In this document: in pieces, positions 16,598 through 26,505 of the stretch
Numbering within the stretch: the stretch's first letter is position 1
Layout: each line of letters begins with the position of its first letter
Source of the DNA: Nitrospirales bacterium
Lineage (GTDB): Bacteria > Nitrospirota > Nitrospiria > Nitrospirales > UBA8639
Direction: 5' to 3'
NCBI GenBank assembly: GCA_021604105.1
Contig: BQIW01000017.1
Coordinates: 1 to 60,051 of the forward strand
Length of the DNA: 60,051 nt
Position numbers and translations under genes: made by a program
The notes under the pieces: model-generated
Databases searched by the model: none
What the model saw: the letters and a program-made list of their open reading frames with translations, nothing else
What the model was told of the DNA's origin: nothing

Positions 16598-18576
16598 GCG
16601 ATCTTCATTCCCCTACGCATTCCATCCTGTTGGTGGAGGATAATCCTGCCGACGCAGAATTAGTGCGAGAGCGGCTGAGAGATGTATCCGGCATGTCCTC
16701 CTTTCATATTACCCGCGCCTCGACTCTGAAAGAGGCTCTGACCAATCTTCAGAGCACACCGTATGACGTCATCCTCCTTGATTTGAATCTGCCGGAAACC
16801 AATGGCCTTGAAACATTGGAACGAATCCGGGCAGCGAGCTCAACCATTCCCCTTGTCGTGTTAACGGTGAATGAGGATGAACCGTTGGCGCTCGAGGCCA
16901 TCAAACTGGGGGCACAGGATTATATCCCTAAATCTTCGATGAATGCCGTGTTACTTTCCCGAATATTGCACTATGCCATTGAACGGGAAAAAATCGACCG
17001 AATTCGACGGGACAGCGAAAGAAAGTACCGGTTATTTGTTGATGGAGCCACCGGGCTGGCTTTTATCCTGCTTGACCTGGATGGGAACATTACTCATTGG
17101 AATTCCGGAGCGGAGAGACTTCTGGGCTACACGGAAGACGCGGCATTACATAAACATTTTTCCCTGCTCTTTACCCCTGAAGATCAACGTAATGGTCGTC
17201 CGGAAACCGAATTGCGGAGGGCGGAAACCTTAGAAAAAGGGGATGATGACAATTGGCTGGTTCGAGCTGACGGCTCACGATTTTGGGCCAGCGGGGCGGT
17301 GACGGCCATACGCGACCCCGGGGACAACCTTATCGGATTTGCCAAGGTGGTTCGAGACAAAAGCGCCCAAAAAGAAACCAGTGACAAATTAGCCGAATTG
17401 AATCGAACCTTGGAAGAGCGCGTGATCCAACGAACGCTTGAACTCACTCGCAACCAGGAGCGCCTACGGGCCATGGCCTCCGACCTCACACTGACCGAAC
17501 AACGCGAACGGCGCCGGTTGGCTTCGGATCTTCATGATTATCTGGCACAACTCCTTGTGGTCTGCCGACTCAAATTAAATCAAGGTCAATCACTCACCGA
17601 TACGGAAAGCCGTCAACACGTGCTTCAAGAGGCGGATAGTATCCTGGACCAATCCTTAACGTATACACGCACATTGGTGACCCAACTCAGTCCAACCTGT
17701 CTCTATGAATTCGGACTCCATGCCGCACTCGTCTGGTTGGGATCTGAAATGGGGAAACAGGGCCTCACCGTCAAACTCACCGGTATAGAGCAGCCTCCGA
17801 AGCTGCCGGAGGATCAGGCCGTTCTCGTGTTTCAATCGGTCCGGGAACTGTTGTTTAACGTTCTCAAACACTCGGGCGTGCAGGAAGCCACCGTCACCCT
17901 TTCCCTTCAAGCCGACAACCTTATGCATATTGAGGTGGAAGATTTCGGCCGAGGTTTTCCGGAGGGGTATGAAGACAGAAATGAAGAATCCTCGAGCAAA
18001 TTTGGGCTCTTCAGTATCCGTGAACGATTGGAAGCCATCGGGGGAGAGATGGTTCTCACCTCCGCTCTCCAAAAAGGGACACACGTGCTCCTTCGCATTC
18101 CCCTACCAACAACCGCGGAGGAAATCGCTCCGACTCTAAAAAACCGGACTTTGGTCCATTCGCACATACAAAAACCAATTGCCGGTTCCCGCTCTGAACG
18201 GATTCGGATCCTGGTCGCAGATGATCATAAAATGGTCCGGGAGGGATTTTGCCATATCCTGAATTCTCAATTAAATTTTGAAGTCGTGGGAGAGGCAGAA
18301 GACGGAGAGCATGCGATGACCCTCTGTGAATCCCTCCGCCCTGACGTCGTGGTAATGGATCTCCATATGCCAAAAATGGACGGACTGGAGGCCATCAAAA
18401 GAATAAAACCACTCCTTTCCGATACGGTATTTATCGGATTATCCGTTTACGATACGCCGGAGGTGGCCCGATGGTTCCAAGAGGCAGGAGCGGCGGCATT
18501 TGTCACAAAGGGCGGTCCGGCTGAAAACTTAGTCACGATCGTCAGAAAATTTTGTCAACAACAATCATCCGCCTAG
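16594..18576 (+). CDS. Hybrid kinase: receiver-PAS-HisKA_3-ATPase-receiver
   Basis: A 660-residue soluble protein. An N-terminal receiver has Asp63 (ILLDLNLPETNG) at residues about 10-125. A PAS domain follows at about 140-260 and a coiled coil at 263-300. The NarL-family H-box has His314 in SDLHDYLAQ, and the ATPase has N-box Asn422 and a KFGLFSIRERL box. The C-terminal receiver (about 536-655) has Asp589 and ends without an HTH. The arrangement suggests input from the upstream receiver protein and output by internal transfer. Its H-box and catalytic segment closely resemble those at 4193, 22132 and 29089, so these four are paralogues and crosstalk is possible. Confidence 0.92.
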   Translation: MSDLHSPTHSILLVEDNPADAELVRERLRDVSGMSSFHITRASTLKEALTNLQSTPYDVILLDLNLPETNGLETLERIRAASSTIPLVVLTVNEDEPLALEAIKLGAQDYIPKSSMNAVLLSRILHYAIEREKIDRIRRDSERKYRLFVDGATGLAFILLDLDGNITHWNSGAERLLGYTEDAALHKHFSLLFTPEDQRNGRPETELRRAETLEKGDDDNWLVRADGSRFWASGAVTAIRDPGDNLIGFAKVVRDKSAQKETSDKLAELNRTLEERVIQRTLELTRNQERLRAMASDLTLTEQRERRRLASDLHDYLAQLLVVCRLKLNQGQSLTDTESRQHVLQEADSILDQSLTYTRTLVTQLSPTCLYEFGLHAALVWLGSEMGKQGLTVKLTGIEQPPKLPEDQAVLVFQSVRELLFNVLKHSGVQEATVTLSLQADNLMHIEVEDFGRGFPEGYEDRNEESSSKFGLFSIRERLEAIGGEMVLTSALQKGTHVLLRIPLPTTAEEIAPTLKNRTLVHSHIQKPIAGSRSERIRILVADDHKMVREGFCHILNSQLNFEVVGEAEDGEHAMTLCESLRPDVVVMDLHMPKMDGLEAIKRIKPLLSDTVFIGLSVYDTPEVARWFQEAGAAAFVTKGGPAENLVTIVRKFCQQQSSA

Positions 18577-18585
18577 ATCTCTTCC

Positions 18586-19308
18586 TTATTTCCTGTTGAA
18601 ATTCTGCACTACCAATCCCGTGGCGTTTTCGGCGCTCGGAAGGGACGTTCCCGTCAGCATTTGATAGGCCTGCAACACGGTATTGACAGGTGAAATCTGC
18701 ATAAGAAATGGCGTCTGCCACTCGCTGTCTTCAGGGAACCGGTCGTCAGGAATAATCACTCTTGAGATATGTTCCGCATAAGCGGCCTGGATTTTTAACG
18801 GAATTCCGCCCACCGCCCCGATATGACCATCACGAGTCACTTTGCCGGTCATGACCCGGTTCAGGAGAATGGAGTTATCGTTAGCCATAGCCAGAGTCAC
18901 GACACTCACCATTGCGGTCAAACTATCTCCATAGATGGTCACACCGGGACTCGGAAATTTGAGAAAGACATTCCAGGTCTTTGGATCCAGACCAGCCATA
19001 CGAGCCGCGGAGACGATTCCGGATTGAATAGCCACTTGAGTAAACGGTGAAAACTTTCCCGGTCCGCTTGAAAATGTCACATTCAGGGCTTCCTGACCTT
19101 CCTGTTCCCGGAATGCAATATCCAGTTCAGCCACAATGCCTATGGGTTCACTATTCAGGTCAAGAGTCGTTCCCAAAAAGGTCACGGATTGCTTCTGCCA
19201 GTGCGTCTGTTCGGCTAGAGCCGGCTGTAGGAAGGAGAAGGTCCATCCCCCGGAAATACACCATGCCACCATGCTGAAGATACAGGCCGTTTTTTTTAAC
19301 TGATACAT
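18586..19308 (-). CDS. Exported Lon-type (S16) peptidase domain protein
   Basis: A 240-residue protein with a signal peptide (1 to about 32). The rest matches the proteolytic domain of Lon (family S16): catalytic Ser129 in IYGDSLTAMV and catalytic Lys172 in GHIGAVGGIPLKIQAAY, followed by the IIP segment. The AAA+ ATPase and N-terminal domains of Lon are absent, so it cannot unfold substrates and would act in the periplasm on flexible proteins. The gene lies three bases after the stop of the secreted protein at 19312, which suggests that the two work together. GGAG precedes the start. Confidence 0.85.
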   Translation of the reverse strand: MYQLKKTACIFSMVAWCISGGWTFSFLQPALAEQTHWQKQSVTFLGTTLDLNSEPIGIVAELDIAFREQEGQEALNVTFSSGPGKFSPFTQVAIQSGIVSAARMAGLDPKTWNVFLKFPSPGVTIYGDSLTAMVSVVTLAMANDNSILLNRVMTGKVTRDGHIGAVGGIPLKIQAAYAEHISRVIIPDDRFPEDSEWQTPFLMQISPVNTVLQAYQMLTGTSLPSAENATGLVVQNFNRK

Positions 19309-19311
19309 TGA

Positions 19312-19692
19312 CTACTTCTCCGAAACCGGCAAATACGGGATGATATAGGCCCCATTTCCTTCCACACGCTGGTCGACAAACTGATCGAAGACGCCATCCC
19401 GATTGTCATCCAGCCAATAGAACAAGGGCCATTCAACAGTTTCAACGACCGTATTCCAGAATTTGTTATTTTCATAAAAAATTATTTGGCGGGCCGTTTT
19501 ATAATCGACGACGCCGTCTCCCTCTAAGGAATATTCCCGGATATACAATCCCGTGATGATATTCACATCTTCATGGACGAGTTTCGCCTCACCGGGCTCC
19601 TTCGGCATCTCCGCAGTGAGGCCATGTCCCTCCATGACGAAACTCAAGAGAATCCCGCACATCCAGAACAACTTGTATTTTTTGCCATTCAT
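19312..19692 (-). CDS. Secreted hypothetical protein next to S16 peptidase
   Basis: A 126-residue protein with a signal peptide (1 to about 27). The mature part includes ITGLYIREYSLEGDGVVDY and FYWLDDNRDGVFDQFVDQRVEG, acidic turns of EF-hand-like or thrombospondin-type calcium loops (DDNRDGVFD, EGDGVVDY). Calcium binding is therefore plausible but unproven. It precedes the exported S16 peptidase by three bases in the same orientation. AAGGAA precedes the ATG. I cannot name a family. Confidence 0.7.
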   Translation of the reverse strand: MNGKKYKLFWMCGILLSFVMEGHGLTAEMPKEPGEAKLVHEDVNIITGLYIREYSLEGDGVVDYKTARQIIFYENNKFWNTVVETVEWPLFYWLDDNRDGVFDQFVDQRVEGNGAYIIPYLPVSEK

Positions 19693-19747
19693 CGGATTAG
19701 TTCCTTATGGTGTCATGATTGTGGTCGAATCCACGGAGCAGGCATGA

Positions 19748-20059
19748 TCATGGTTCCCCGGTCATCACCAATCCATTTTCACGATGACGCGGCTGAGTCA
19801 AGGTGTTCACAGCAGGAATCCCGCCCTGATGTCCTCGCAACCGGTTCAGCAAAATAAAAGGATCGATGACGTCACCACATTGAATACAGTGCTTGGCTTG
19901 AAACTTAAAATCCTCATAATCGGAAAAAATATCCATATACGTTTCCTCGATCATGGTTCCTCCACATCGCGAACAGTGGGATTGGTGCATTTGATTCATC
20001 AATTGAGGAAAAACATCGGGGTGCTCGGTTCTCATGGCATCCAGTGTAAATGTTTGCAT
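19748..20059 (-). CDS. Zinc-ribbon small protein
   Basis: A 103-residue soluble protein with two Cys pairs, CSRCGG and CIQCGDVID, separated by about 33 residues, that probably bind one zinc ion. The pattern CxRCGGxM...E...CxxCG...D..I..NR is typical of small hypothetical proteins in this kind of genome, and I know of no function. AAGGAGG lies directly upstream of the ATG at 20059, which fixes the start. The longer frame up to 20329 has no site. The recurrent motif lies about 72 bases upstream on the same strand. Confidence 0.75.
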   Translation of the reverse strand: MQTFTLDAMRTEHPDVFPQLMNQMHQSHCSRCGGTMIEETYMDIFSDYEDFKFQAKHCIQCGDVIDPFILLNRLRGHQGGIPAVNTLTQPRHRENGLVMTGEP

Positions 20060-20591
20060 AACGCCTCCTTCGTTCTTGGGTGAGAATTTATGTTGATAGT
20101 CCGACTGTAGTTTCTCATTCGAATTGCGAGTACTACCCAAAACCCTTGGTCTCAACGGGAAGATCCCTTGAAAATTGTCGAATGGGAAATGCGGGTTCTG
20201 AATAAGGGAATATAGGAGGGCATCAAGACAATGGAATGACTTCAGGGCCATGAATAAGAAGACATGCCAGGGCCGCGCTTCAAGATTGACGGCATTGAAC
20301 GCCATTCTCTCGCTCCGGCATGAGACCAATCGACTGAGACTTATGAATCATGACGACCTCGAGTTGAACACGCCACAGCCGTGAACGTCGCTCTGGCAGA
20401 TGGTGAACAAGTCGGCCGGCGTTCCCTGCCTTCGCCGAAGCGGCTTCACGTCAATGCGCTCGATGGTTTCAACCCGCAAACGCGTCAATCTTGGAATCCG
20501 AAAAGCTTTCAATTGGATTGTGAGGTTTCTAACGCCCGGTGAGGGACTGATCCGAAACCATCAGAAGAATTCCCTTGAATGAAGGCATCTC
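20060..20591. other. Intergenic stretch of about 530 bases
   Basis: No gene is visible apart from chance open frames. The only element I can point to is the motif at 20131-20150. Confidence 0.45.
20131..20150 (-). promoter_or_regulatory. Recurrent motif site upstream of the zinc-ribbon gene
   Basis: The minus strand reads ACCAAGGGTTTTGGGTAGTA: full left half, right half GTAGT instead of CYAGT. Distance to the start codon is 72 bases. Confidence 0.6.
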
Positions 20592-21662
20592 TTATTCAGA
20601 TTTGTTAACCGGCCATGAGAGCTCAAACGGGAGAGAGGATTTCTGATTCAACATTTCCCGAAATTGTTGCAATTGAGGCAGAAGGGATTTCAGCTCTTGT
20701 TGATAGACGCTCAGAGTGTGACGAAGACCCGTGTGTTCGGCTCTGGCAATACATTTCTGCAGGAGAGCCACACGCTCCTCCATGAGCCGAAAGGCTGTCC
20801 ATAATGCCTGGTCAAGGGTATTCGATTTTCCCGCCAACAAAGACTGCTCGGTAAATCCATGTCCGACGTGGCAGTGATAGCGGGTCAAGGAGCCCTGGGT
20901 CTGTTGCCAAAGGGTGCCTCCGCATTCGGGGCAACTGAGGCCGGCCACCTGCCCCTTGCGTCGCCGGGAGGGAAGATGACTCATATAGGCATCGACAGAT
21001 TCGTTTTCCTCAATCAAATCTTCAGGAGGAGGGAATTCCCGGCCGAGCCGGGACTTGACCTGATGAATCAGTTGACTGGCGAGATCTGCCACCGGCAAAC
21101 AAAAATCAACGTGCATATGACCCAGCACATTATTCGGCAGATCTGGAAACAGAGCCTCAGCAAGATCCTGAACCATAATCATTCCCCTGCACCGCTGGAT
21201 GGCCAGAAGCCCGGCAACACCATCGTCCAGATATCCTGATAAAATGATACCCACCACACGCACGCCATAGGACACCGCCGCCGAACGAAATAACGTGTCA
21301 ATTGAAGGCCGCCAAAGATTTTCATTCGGTCCCTTAGAAAGCACCATCACATCCTTATCAATCAGCAGATGAAAGTCCGGCGGAGCAATATACATTCTCC
21401 CATGGGAAATAAACTCTCCATTCTTGGCAAATGTGGCCGGCACAGATCCGGCCGCAGATAAGATCGAATCAAGCGTGGAAGCCGAATAGGATCCGAGATG
21501 GAGCACGACAAATATTGAAGCTTGCAATTCCTGGGGGAGAGAGGAGACCAGCTTTTTAAGCGCGGTGATTCCTCCCGCCGATGCGCCAATGACAATAATG
21601 TCGGGATGTGATGACTGGATCATAGGAATACGTTGGGAGGCGTTGCCAATGAGAGTGAGCAT
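20592..21662 (-). CDS. CheB-type methylesterase with C-terminal zinc domain
   Basis: A 356-residue protein. Residues about 18-205 form a CheB esterase domain with the catalytic triad Ser28 (GASAGG), His55 (VVLHLG) and Asp147 (GYLDDGVAG). The usual N-terminal receiver is absent. Residues about 243-275 carry CPECGG and YHCHVGHGF, a probable zinc site, followed by a helical tail. Receiver-less CheB proteins with this tail are common beside large sensory kinases, as here, where a CheB-CheR kinase lies just downstream. A role in adaptation of a signalling complex is likely, but no chemoreceptor, CheA or CheW is present. AGGGGTGA precedes the start. Confidence 0.88.
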   Translation of the reverse strand: MLTLIGNASQRIPMIQSSHPDIIVIGASAGGITALKKLVSSLPQELQASIFVVLHLGSYSASTLDSILSAAGSVPATFAKNGEFISHGRMYIAPPDFHLLIDKDVMVLSKGPNENLWRPSIDTLFRSAAVSYGVRVVGIILSGYLDDGVAGLLAIQRCRGMIMVQDLAEALFPDLPNNVLGHMHVDFCLPVADLASQLIHQVKSRLGREFPPPEDLIEENESVDAYMSHLPSRRRKGQVAGLSCPECGGTLWQQTQGSLTRYHCHVGHGFTEQSLLAGKSNTLDQALWTAFRLMEERVALLQKCIARAEHTGLRHTLSVYQQELKSLLPQLQQFREMLNQKSSLPFELSWPVNKSE

Positions 21663-21833
21663 TCACCCCTGTGAGACCATCTACCCCCCATTTTACCATC
21701 GGTGAATCAAAACGCGAACGCAAACAACATGGACAAAATTCCGTAAGCCTCAAATAAAAAATCAAGTTGAACTTCGATGCCCAAGTGAATAGCAGTCTGC
21801 CACGGAAAAGATTATCCTGAGAAGGAAAGGAAC

Positions 21834-22022
21834 TGTGCCCGGCCCAACCGGGCCGTGCCTTGGCGAGATGCTTCGCCTTCAGCTCAGCATGACACCGATA
21901 GTGTGGGTCGATCAGTATCCAATCCCTCGGCCTTGTCATCCTGAGTCCGACGAAGGATCTGTGCCCAGCTCAACCGGGCCGTGGCTTCGCGAGATGCTTC
22001 GCTTTCAGCTCAGCATGACAAC
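21834..22022. repeat. Two tandem copies of a REP-like intergenic repeat
   Basis: Two 63-base units (21834-21895 and 21960-22022) of the form TGTGCCC(G/A)..CAACCGGGCCGTG..T..CGAGATGCTTCGC.TTCAGCTCAGCATGACA lie 126 bases apart. TCATCCTGAGTCCGACGAAG stands between them. Segments of this style (GAGATGCTTCGC, CAGCATGAC) are familiar as short dispersed repeats in many bacterial genomes. They have inverted-repeat potential (CCGGCCCAACCGGGCC). Confidence 0.7.
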
Positions 22023-22131
22023 CGGAGAACTGGGAGACGGAGGATGACCTTGAAAGATGAGGATGGTGGTGGGAGATGACCTCTCCTTACTTCGTCCTTC
22101 GCCCGGAGACTCTACGCCTTAAAAGAGGCGT

Positions 22132-25100
22132 TCAGGAGACATCATGGTTTTTTTGACTGGATCGAATGACTTCGGCGAAGGAACCGAAGGAATCCCCTTT
22201 TGACACATATTTGTCTCCTCCAGCCTCCGCAAAGCGCCTGGTCACGATCTGATCCCCATGCATGGACAACCCGATGATATAGATTGACGGGTGGCTGGCT
22301 TTGATGAGACGGGTGGCTTCTATTCCGTTCATCACCGGCATATTGATATCCATCACAACCACATCCGGGTAGAGTGTCTGAACAAGCTCAATCGCCTGTT
22401 CGCCGTTTTCGGCTTCTCCGACTACCTGAATATCGGGACAGGCATTCAACATGGTGCCCAATCCTTCACGGAAAATGGGGTGGTCATCCGCAAGAACGAC
22501 CCGAATGCTCGCCTCCTTTTTCCTTGGAATCTGAGCCGGCATCTCCATGGGAGGAGAGGGGGCCTGAATGGGCTCAAAGTCTGCGTCTTGAGGGGAAACG
22601 GGCACCTTGATCCGCACTCGTGTACCCTCTCCCCTCGTCGAAAAAATTTCACATTCTCCTCCAAGGCTTTCCACGCGTTCCTGAACGTTCAACAGGCCGA
22701 ATTTTTCACACTGGAAAAGCGTGTAACCAGCCAAAGACTGATCAAAACCAGATCCGGTATCCGACACCTCTATTTCAATGAAACCCGAGGAGCCTTGACT
22801 GATCACAACGGAGGCTTCCTGGGTTTGGGCATGTTTCACCACATTCAGCAATAATTCCCTGATGACCTGATACAGGATAATTGAGACCGATTCGGAAAGG
22901 TTCATTTCCTGATTCTCAAGATGAGAGGTCACCGTGACGTGCAATTCATACCGGACCATTTTTTCGGCCAACCATCGGATGGCTGCCATAAATCCGAATT
23001 CATATAAGATGGGCGGACTGATTTGAGGAATGAGGTCCCGCGTGTAATCCAGGGCATCATCCAGAGATTCTTCCAATTCCTTGACGAGAGGTCCCTGCTG
23101 ATAGGAAAGATCGGCTTGTTGCAATTGACCGATCTTTATCTTCGCGACCACCAGCAACTGACCCAAATAATCATGCAATTCAGTGGCAATGCGACGCCGT
23201 TCACGATGTTCGGTGAGAATGAGGTCTAATGACAATTGACGACATCGTTGTTGATGCTGAAGGAGTTCCTGCGTCCGTTCTTCCACCCGACATTCCAGCG
23301 TTTTGGTCAGAGATTGCAATTGGGTTTCAATATGATTCCGGTGTATGGCAGAAGCCAGAATATCGGCCATGGTCTGTAGGAACTCCACCTCCTTCTCCTG
23401 GAATTCCCTCCTTGATGACGTATGCACACCAAGGACTCCATGCGGCTTGCCTTCCTGATCCCGGATAATGCAACTCATGCCACTGACCACATGATGATCA
23501 AACAATAAGGAGGGACCGGAAAACCTGTTTTCCCGGGAGAGATCATTGACAATCACCGGCTTATCGCTTAGGAGCGTATAACCCGCCTGGGAATTGAGAT
23601 CGGCACTCACGACGGCATGTCCGACCAGGCCTTCTTTCCACCCTATTCCGGCGCGAAGACGGAGAGAGTGTTCGCCGGGCAATAATTCCAGGACCTTGGC
23701 CATTTCGATCGACAAGGTCCGACTCAGATGTCTCACACATTCGTCCATAACTCTGAGAATCTCTCTTTCCTGAAGCGCCAACTGTGCAAACTCCGCCATC
23801 ACCTTCAGTTGTTGAGAGAAATGAAACACTTGATCTTCCACCTTGCGAAGCGGGGTGATGTCCACAAAGCTCAGCACGACTCCCTGGATCTGCCCGTCAC
23901 TGGTGTGGTAGGGCGTTATGCGTGAAAAGTAGGTCTGAGGATTCTGGGAAAACCGGCGGCTGTGTTCTTTGGGTTTTGCGGTGCGCAACACGTCCTGAAT
24001 ATCCGCCAAAAGGGTGGGATCTTCACAAAATGCGGACAATTGGGTAATCGGCCGCCCGAGATCGGTACTCAAAAACTGAAATATTTTTTGCGCAGCCGGA
24101 GTATATTTCTGAATACATAAATTGGCACTGAGAAATAAGGTGGCAATGTCCGTCGTCCGAAAAAGGTTTTCCATGTCAGTATTGGCGTGATCCAGTTCCT
24201 CCACCTTCCCCGACAGTTGAGCATTGACCGTTTCCAATTCTTCATTAATCGACTGCAATTCCTCGGTGGATGTTTGCAGTTCTTCATTGGCGGATTGCAG
24301 CTCCTCGTTCACCGACATCAATTCCTGATTGGAGGATTTCAATTCCTGATTGGAGAATTCCAGGTCCTCCATGGCGGTCTGCAAATGCTCTCTGGTGGTC
24401 TGAATTTCCTGCTCCAATTCCTGAATTGTCTGTCGCTCGCCCGTCGAGGATTTCTTCGGGACTTTGGAAGATTTTCGGGATATGCCGTTCTCACGGAACA
24501 CCACCATCAGCAGATCGGACGATTGCTTGACATGAAAAAGAGGACGAACAATGATATCCACAGTTTGAATGCCATGATTCACAGGCATTTGAACATTGGA
24601 TTGGACGACTTCCTGCCCGGTTTTCACGGCCTTGGAAATGCCGGATCGCAATGGTATACGCAAAACCGGTTTCACCATTTTGATCAGATTCACGTTGATG
24701 GAACCGGAGGGTAGCTGCAGATAGGTCCCGGTCCGTCCGGAGACATATTGCACATGGCACTCTTTGTCGATGACCACTGCGGGGGGGCCATACTCCTCTC
24801 TGACCAATTGCTCGAAGGTCTGGGTGAAGTGGTCGTGCATTTTGGGAAAAAGAGCAGTTTTTGGCGCGGGGATGCTCCCGCGCGGTCCCCGTATCGGAAA
24901 GTTGGGAAACGTAGGGCGCAAGATCTCTTTTGGTTGAAACACCCGAAAGCGTTTATTCACGGAGCGAAAATACCGGGATTGGTCTTCCCCATGCTCCGAC
25001 GCGCCGAGAAACAGATAGCCCTCCGGGTTGAGGGAGTAATGAAACACGGAAAACATCTGATTCTGAAGATTGGGTTCCATGTAGATCAACAGGTTCCGGC

Positions 25101-26505
25101 AGGAAATGACATCCATTCGAGAAAACGGAGGATTGCCGACGAGATTATGAAAGGAAAAAATACATACGTCGCGAATCACCTTGGCGACCCGATAGAAGGA
25201 ACCGTCCTGTTCAAAAAACAAGATGAGTCGATCGGGCGGCATACCTTCCCGAATGCTCTCCGGATATTGTCCACGGCGGGCAACTTCCAATGCCGGTTCA
25301 TCGATATCCGTCCCGAAGATTTGAATAGGGATGTTGAGATGTTCCCGATGGAGGTATTCATAAAAAATGATCGCGAGCGAATAGGCTTCTTCTCCCGTCG
25401 AACAACCCGGGACCCAGATCCGGATCGCTTCCTCGTTTTGTTTGGATTTCACGATCTTGGGAACGATCGTGGCGGAGAAAAACGCAAACGCTTCCGGATC
25501 TCGAAAAAATTGCGTGACACCGATTAAGAGTTCCTTAAACAGCCCATCGACTTCCTCAGGGTCCTCTTGCAATCGTTCGACATATTTCGCGGGAGAGACA
25601 ATGTGCAGAAGCTGCATGCGCCGTTGAATTCGTCGACACATGGTATTCTGTTTGTACCCACGAAAATCGTGTCCGGTCCGACGGTGCAGATATGCACAAA
25701 TCACGTCTAAATGATTCAGCGCTTCTGCACGAAGGGTTTCCAGTCCCTTCCCGTCCCGTAAACCGTGAAAATATTTCGCATGCCGGACCAGCACCTCCGC
25801 GATGGCTTCAACCGGTAAAATATGATCGATCAATCCGGTCAAAATAGCACTCTTCGGCATCCCGGGAAATTGCGCCGTTTCCGCCGATTGGGCAATCGTT
25901 AACCCGCCATGCTCCTTCACCGATCGAAGGCCGAAGGCTCCGTCCGATCCTGCGCCGGACAGAATCATCCCGATGGCAAATGGCCCCTGATCTTCGGCCA
26001 GGGATTGGAAAAATTTATCGATAGGCGTTCGTAACCCATGAACTTGTGACGGCCGGTTTACTCGCAAATATCCACCATCGATGCCCAATTGCGTGTTGGG
26101 TGGAATGATATAAATATGGTTGGGTTCGACTAGCGTTTCATCTACCGCGACATGAACCGGCAACGAGGTCTTCCGTGCCAGCAATTCGGACATGAGGCTT
26201 TCGCGATCTGGAGCCAGGTGCTGGATCACCACAAAGCCCATTCCACTATCGGCGGGAAGCGATGAAAAGAACCGGGACAAGACCTCGAGCCCTCCGGCCG
26301 AGGCGCCGATCCCGACGATGGGAAACGCATTCGATGAGGTGTCGGTAGCCACCCCCTGGAAACCTCGAGAAGGCGCAGACGATGAAGAAGGAGCCTTGGG
26401 ACTGTTTGAGGACTTTCGTGATTGTTTGACGGTTGAAGATTTTTTCGGTGAGGCGGAAGAGGAGGATTCCGATCCAGCCTTGGGAGTAGATGTTTTTTTA
26501 GCCAC
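22132..26505 (-). CDS. CheB-CheR-PAS-GAF histidine kinase with receiver
   Basis: A 1457-residue protein. Residues 1-50 form a Ser/Lys/Pro-rich basic tail and 62-245 a CheB domain (Ser69, His96, Asp188). Residues 255-525 form a CheR methyltransferase with the SAM motif VPGCSTGEEAYS. A coiled coil of repeated 'NEELQSxNEEL' phrases lies at about 690-775, a PAS domain at 780-890 and a GAF domain at 905-1060. HisKA_3 has His1111 (ELHDYLGQ) and the ATPase Asn1221. The C-terminal receiver (1335-1455) has Asp1386. Start is GTG at 26505 with a weak site. Known CheBR-kinases of this order link methylation-type enzymes to phosphorelay. The basic N-terminal tail is unusual. Together with the CheB at 20592 it forms a module without receptor genes. 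Confidence 0.92.
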   Translation of the reverse strand: MAKKTSTPKAGSESSSSASPKKSSTVKQSRKSSNSPKAPSSSSAPSRGFQGVATDTSSNAFPIVGIGASAGGLEVLSRFFSSLPADSGMGFVVIQHLAPDRESLMSELLARKTSLPVHVAVDETLVEPNHIYIIPPNTQLGIDGGYLRVNRPSQVHGLRTPIDKFFQSLAEDQGPFAIGMILSGAGSDGAFGLRSVKEHGGLTIAQSAETAQFPGMPKSAILTGLIDHILPVEAIAEVLVRHAKYFHGLRDGKGLETLRAEALNHLDVICAYLHRRTGHDFRGYKQNTMCRRIQRRMQLLHIVSPAKYVERLQEDPEEVDGLFKELLIGVTQFFRDPEAFAFFSATIVPKIVKSKQNEEAIRIWVPGCSTGEEAYSLAIIFYEYLHREHLNIPIQIFGTDIDEPALEVARRGQYPESIREGMPPDRLILFFEQDGSFYRVAKVIRDVCIFSFHNLVGNPPFSRMDVISCRNLLIYMEPNLQNQMFSVFHYSLNPEGYLFLGASEHGEDQSRYFRSVNKRFRVFQPKEILRPTFPNFPIRGPRGSIPAPKTALFPKMHDHFTQTFEQLVREEYGPPAVVIDKECHVQYVSGRTGTYLQLPSGSINVNLIKMVKPVLRIPLRSGISKAVKTGQEVVQSNVQMPVNHGIQTVDIIVRPLFHVKQSSDLLMVVFRENGISRKSSKVPKKSSTGERQTIQELEQEIQTTREHLQTAMEDLEFSNQELKSSNQELMSVNEELQSANEELQTSTEELQSINEELETVNAQLSGKVEELDHANTDMENLFRTTDIATLFLSANLCIQKYTPAAQKIFQFLSTDLGRPITQLSAFCEDPTLLADIQDVLRTAKPKEHSRRFSQNPQTYFSRITPYHTSDGQIQGVVLSFVDITPLRKVEDQVFHFSQQLKVMAEFAQLALQEREILRVMDECVRHLSRTLSIEMAKVLELLPGEHSLRLRAGIGWKEGLVGHAVVSADLNSQAGYTLLSDKPVIVNDLSRENRFSGPSLLFDHHVVSGMSCIIRDQEGKPHGVLGVHTSSRREFQEKEVEFLQTMADILASAIHRNHIETQLQSLTKTLECRVEERTQELLQHQQRCRQLSLDLILTEHRERRRIATELHDYLGQLLVVAKIKIGQLQQADLSYQQGPLVKELEESLDDALDYTRDLIPQISPPILYEFGFMAAIRWLAEKMVRYELHVTVTSHLENQEMNLSESVSIILYQVIRELLLNVVKHAQTQEASVVISQGSSGFIEIEVSDTGSGFDQSLAGYTLFQCEKFGLLNVQERVESLGGECEIFSTRGEGTRVRIKVPVSPQDADFEPIQAPSPPMEMPAQIPRKKEASIRVVLADDHPIFREGLGTMLNACPDIQVVGEAENGEQAIELVQTLYPDVVVMDINMPVMNGIEATRLIKASHPSIYIIGLSMHGDQIVTRRFAEAGGDKYVSKGDSFGSFAEVIRSSQKNHDVS

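Noticed and set aside
24187-24714. Gln/Phe-rich plus-strand frame of 175 residues
   Set aside because: Mirror of the coiled-coil repeat in the CheB-CheR kinase.
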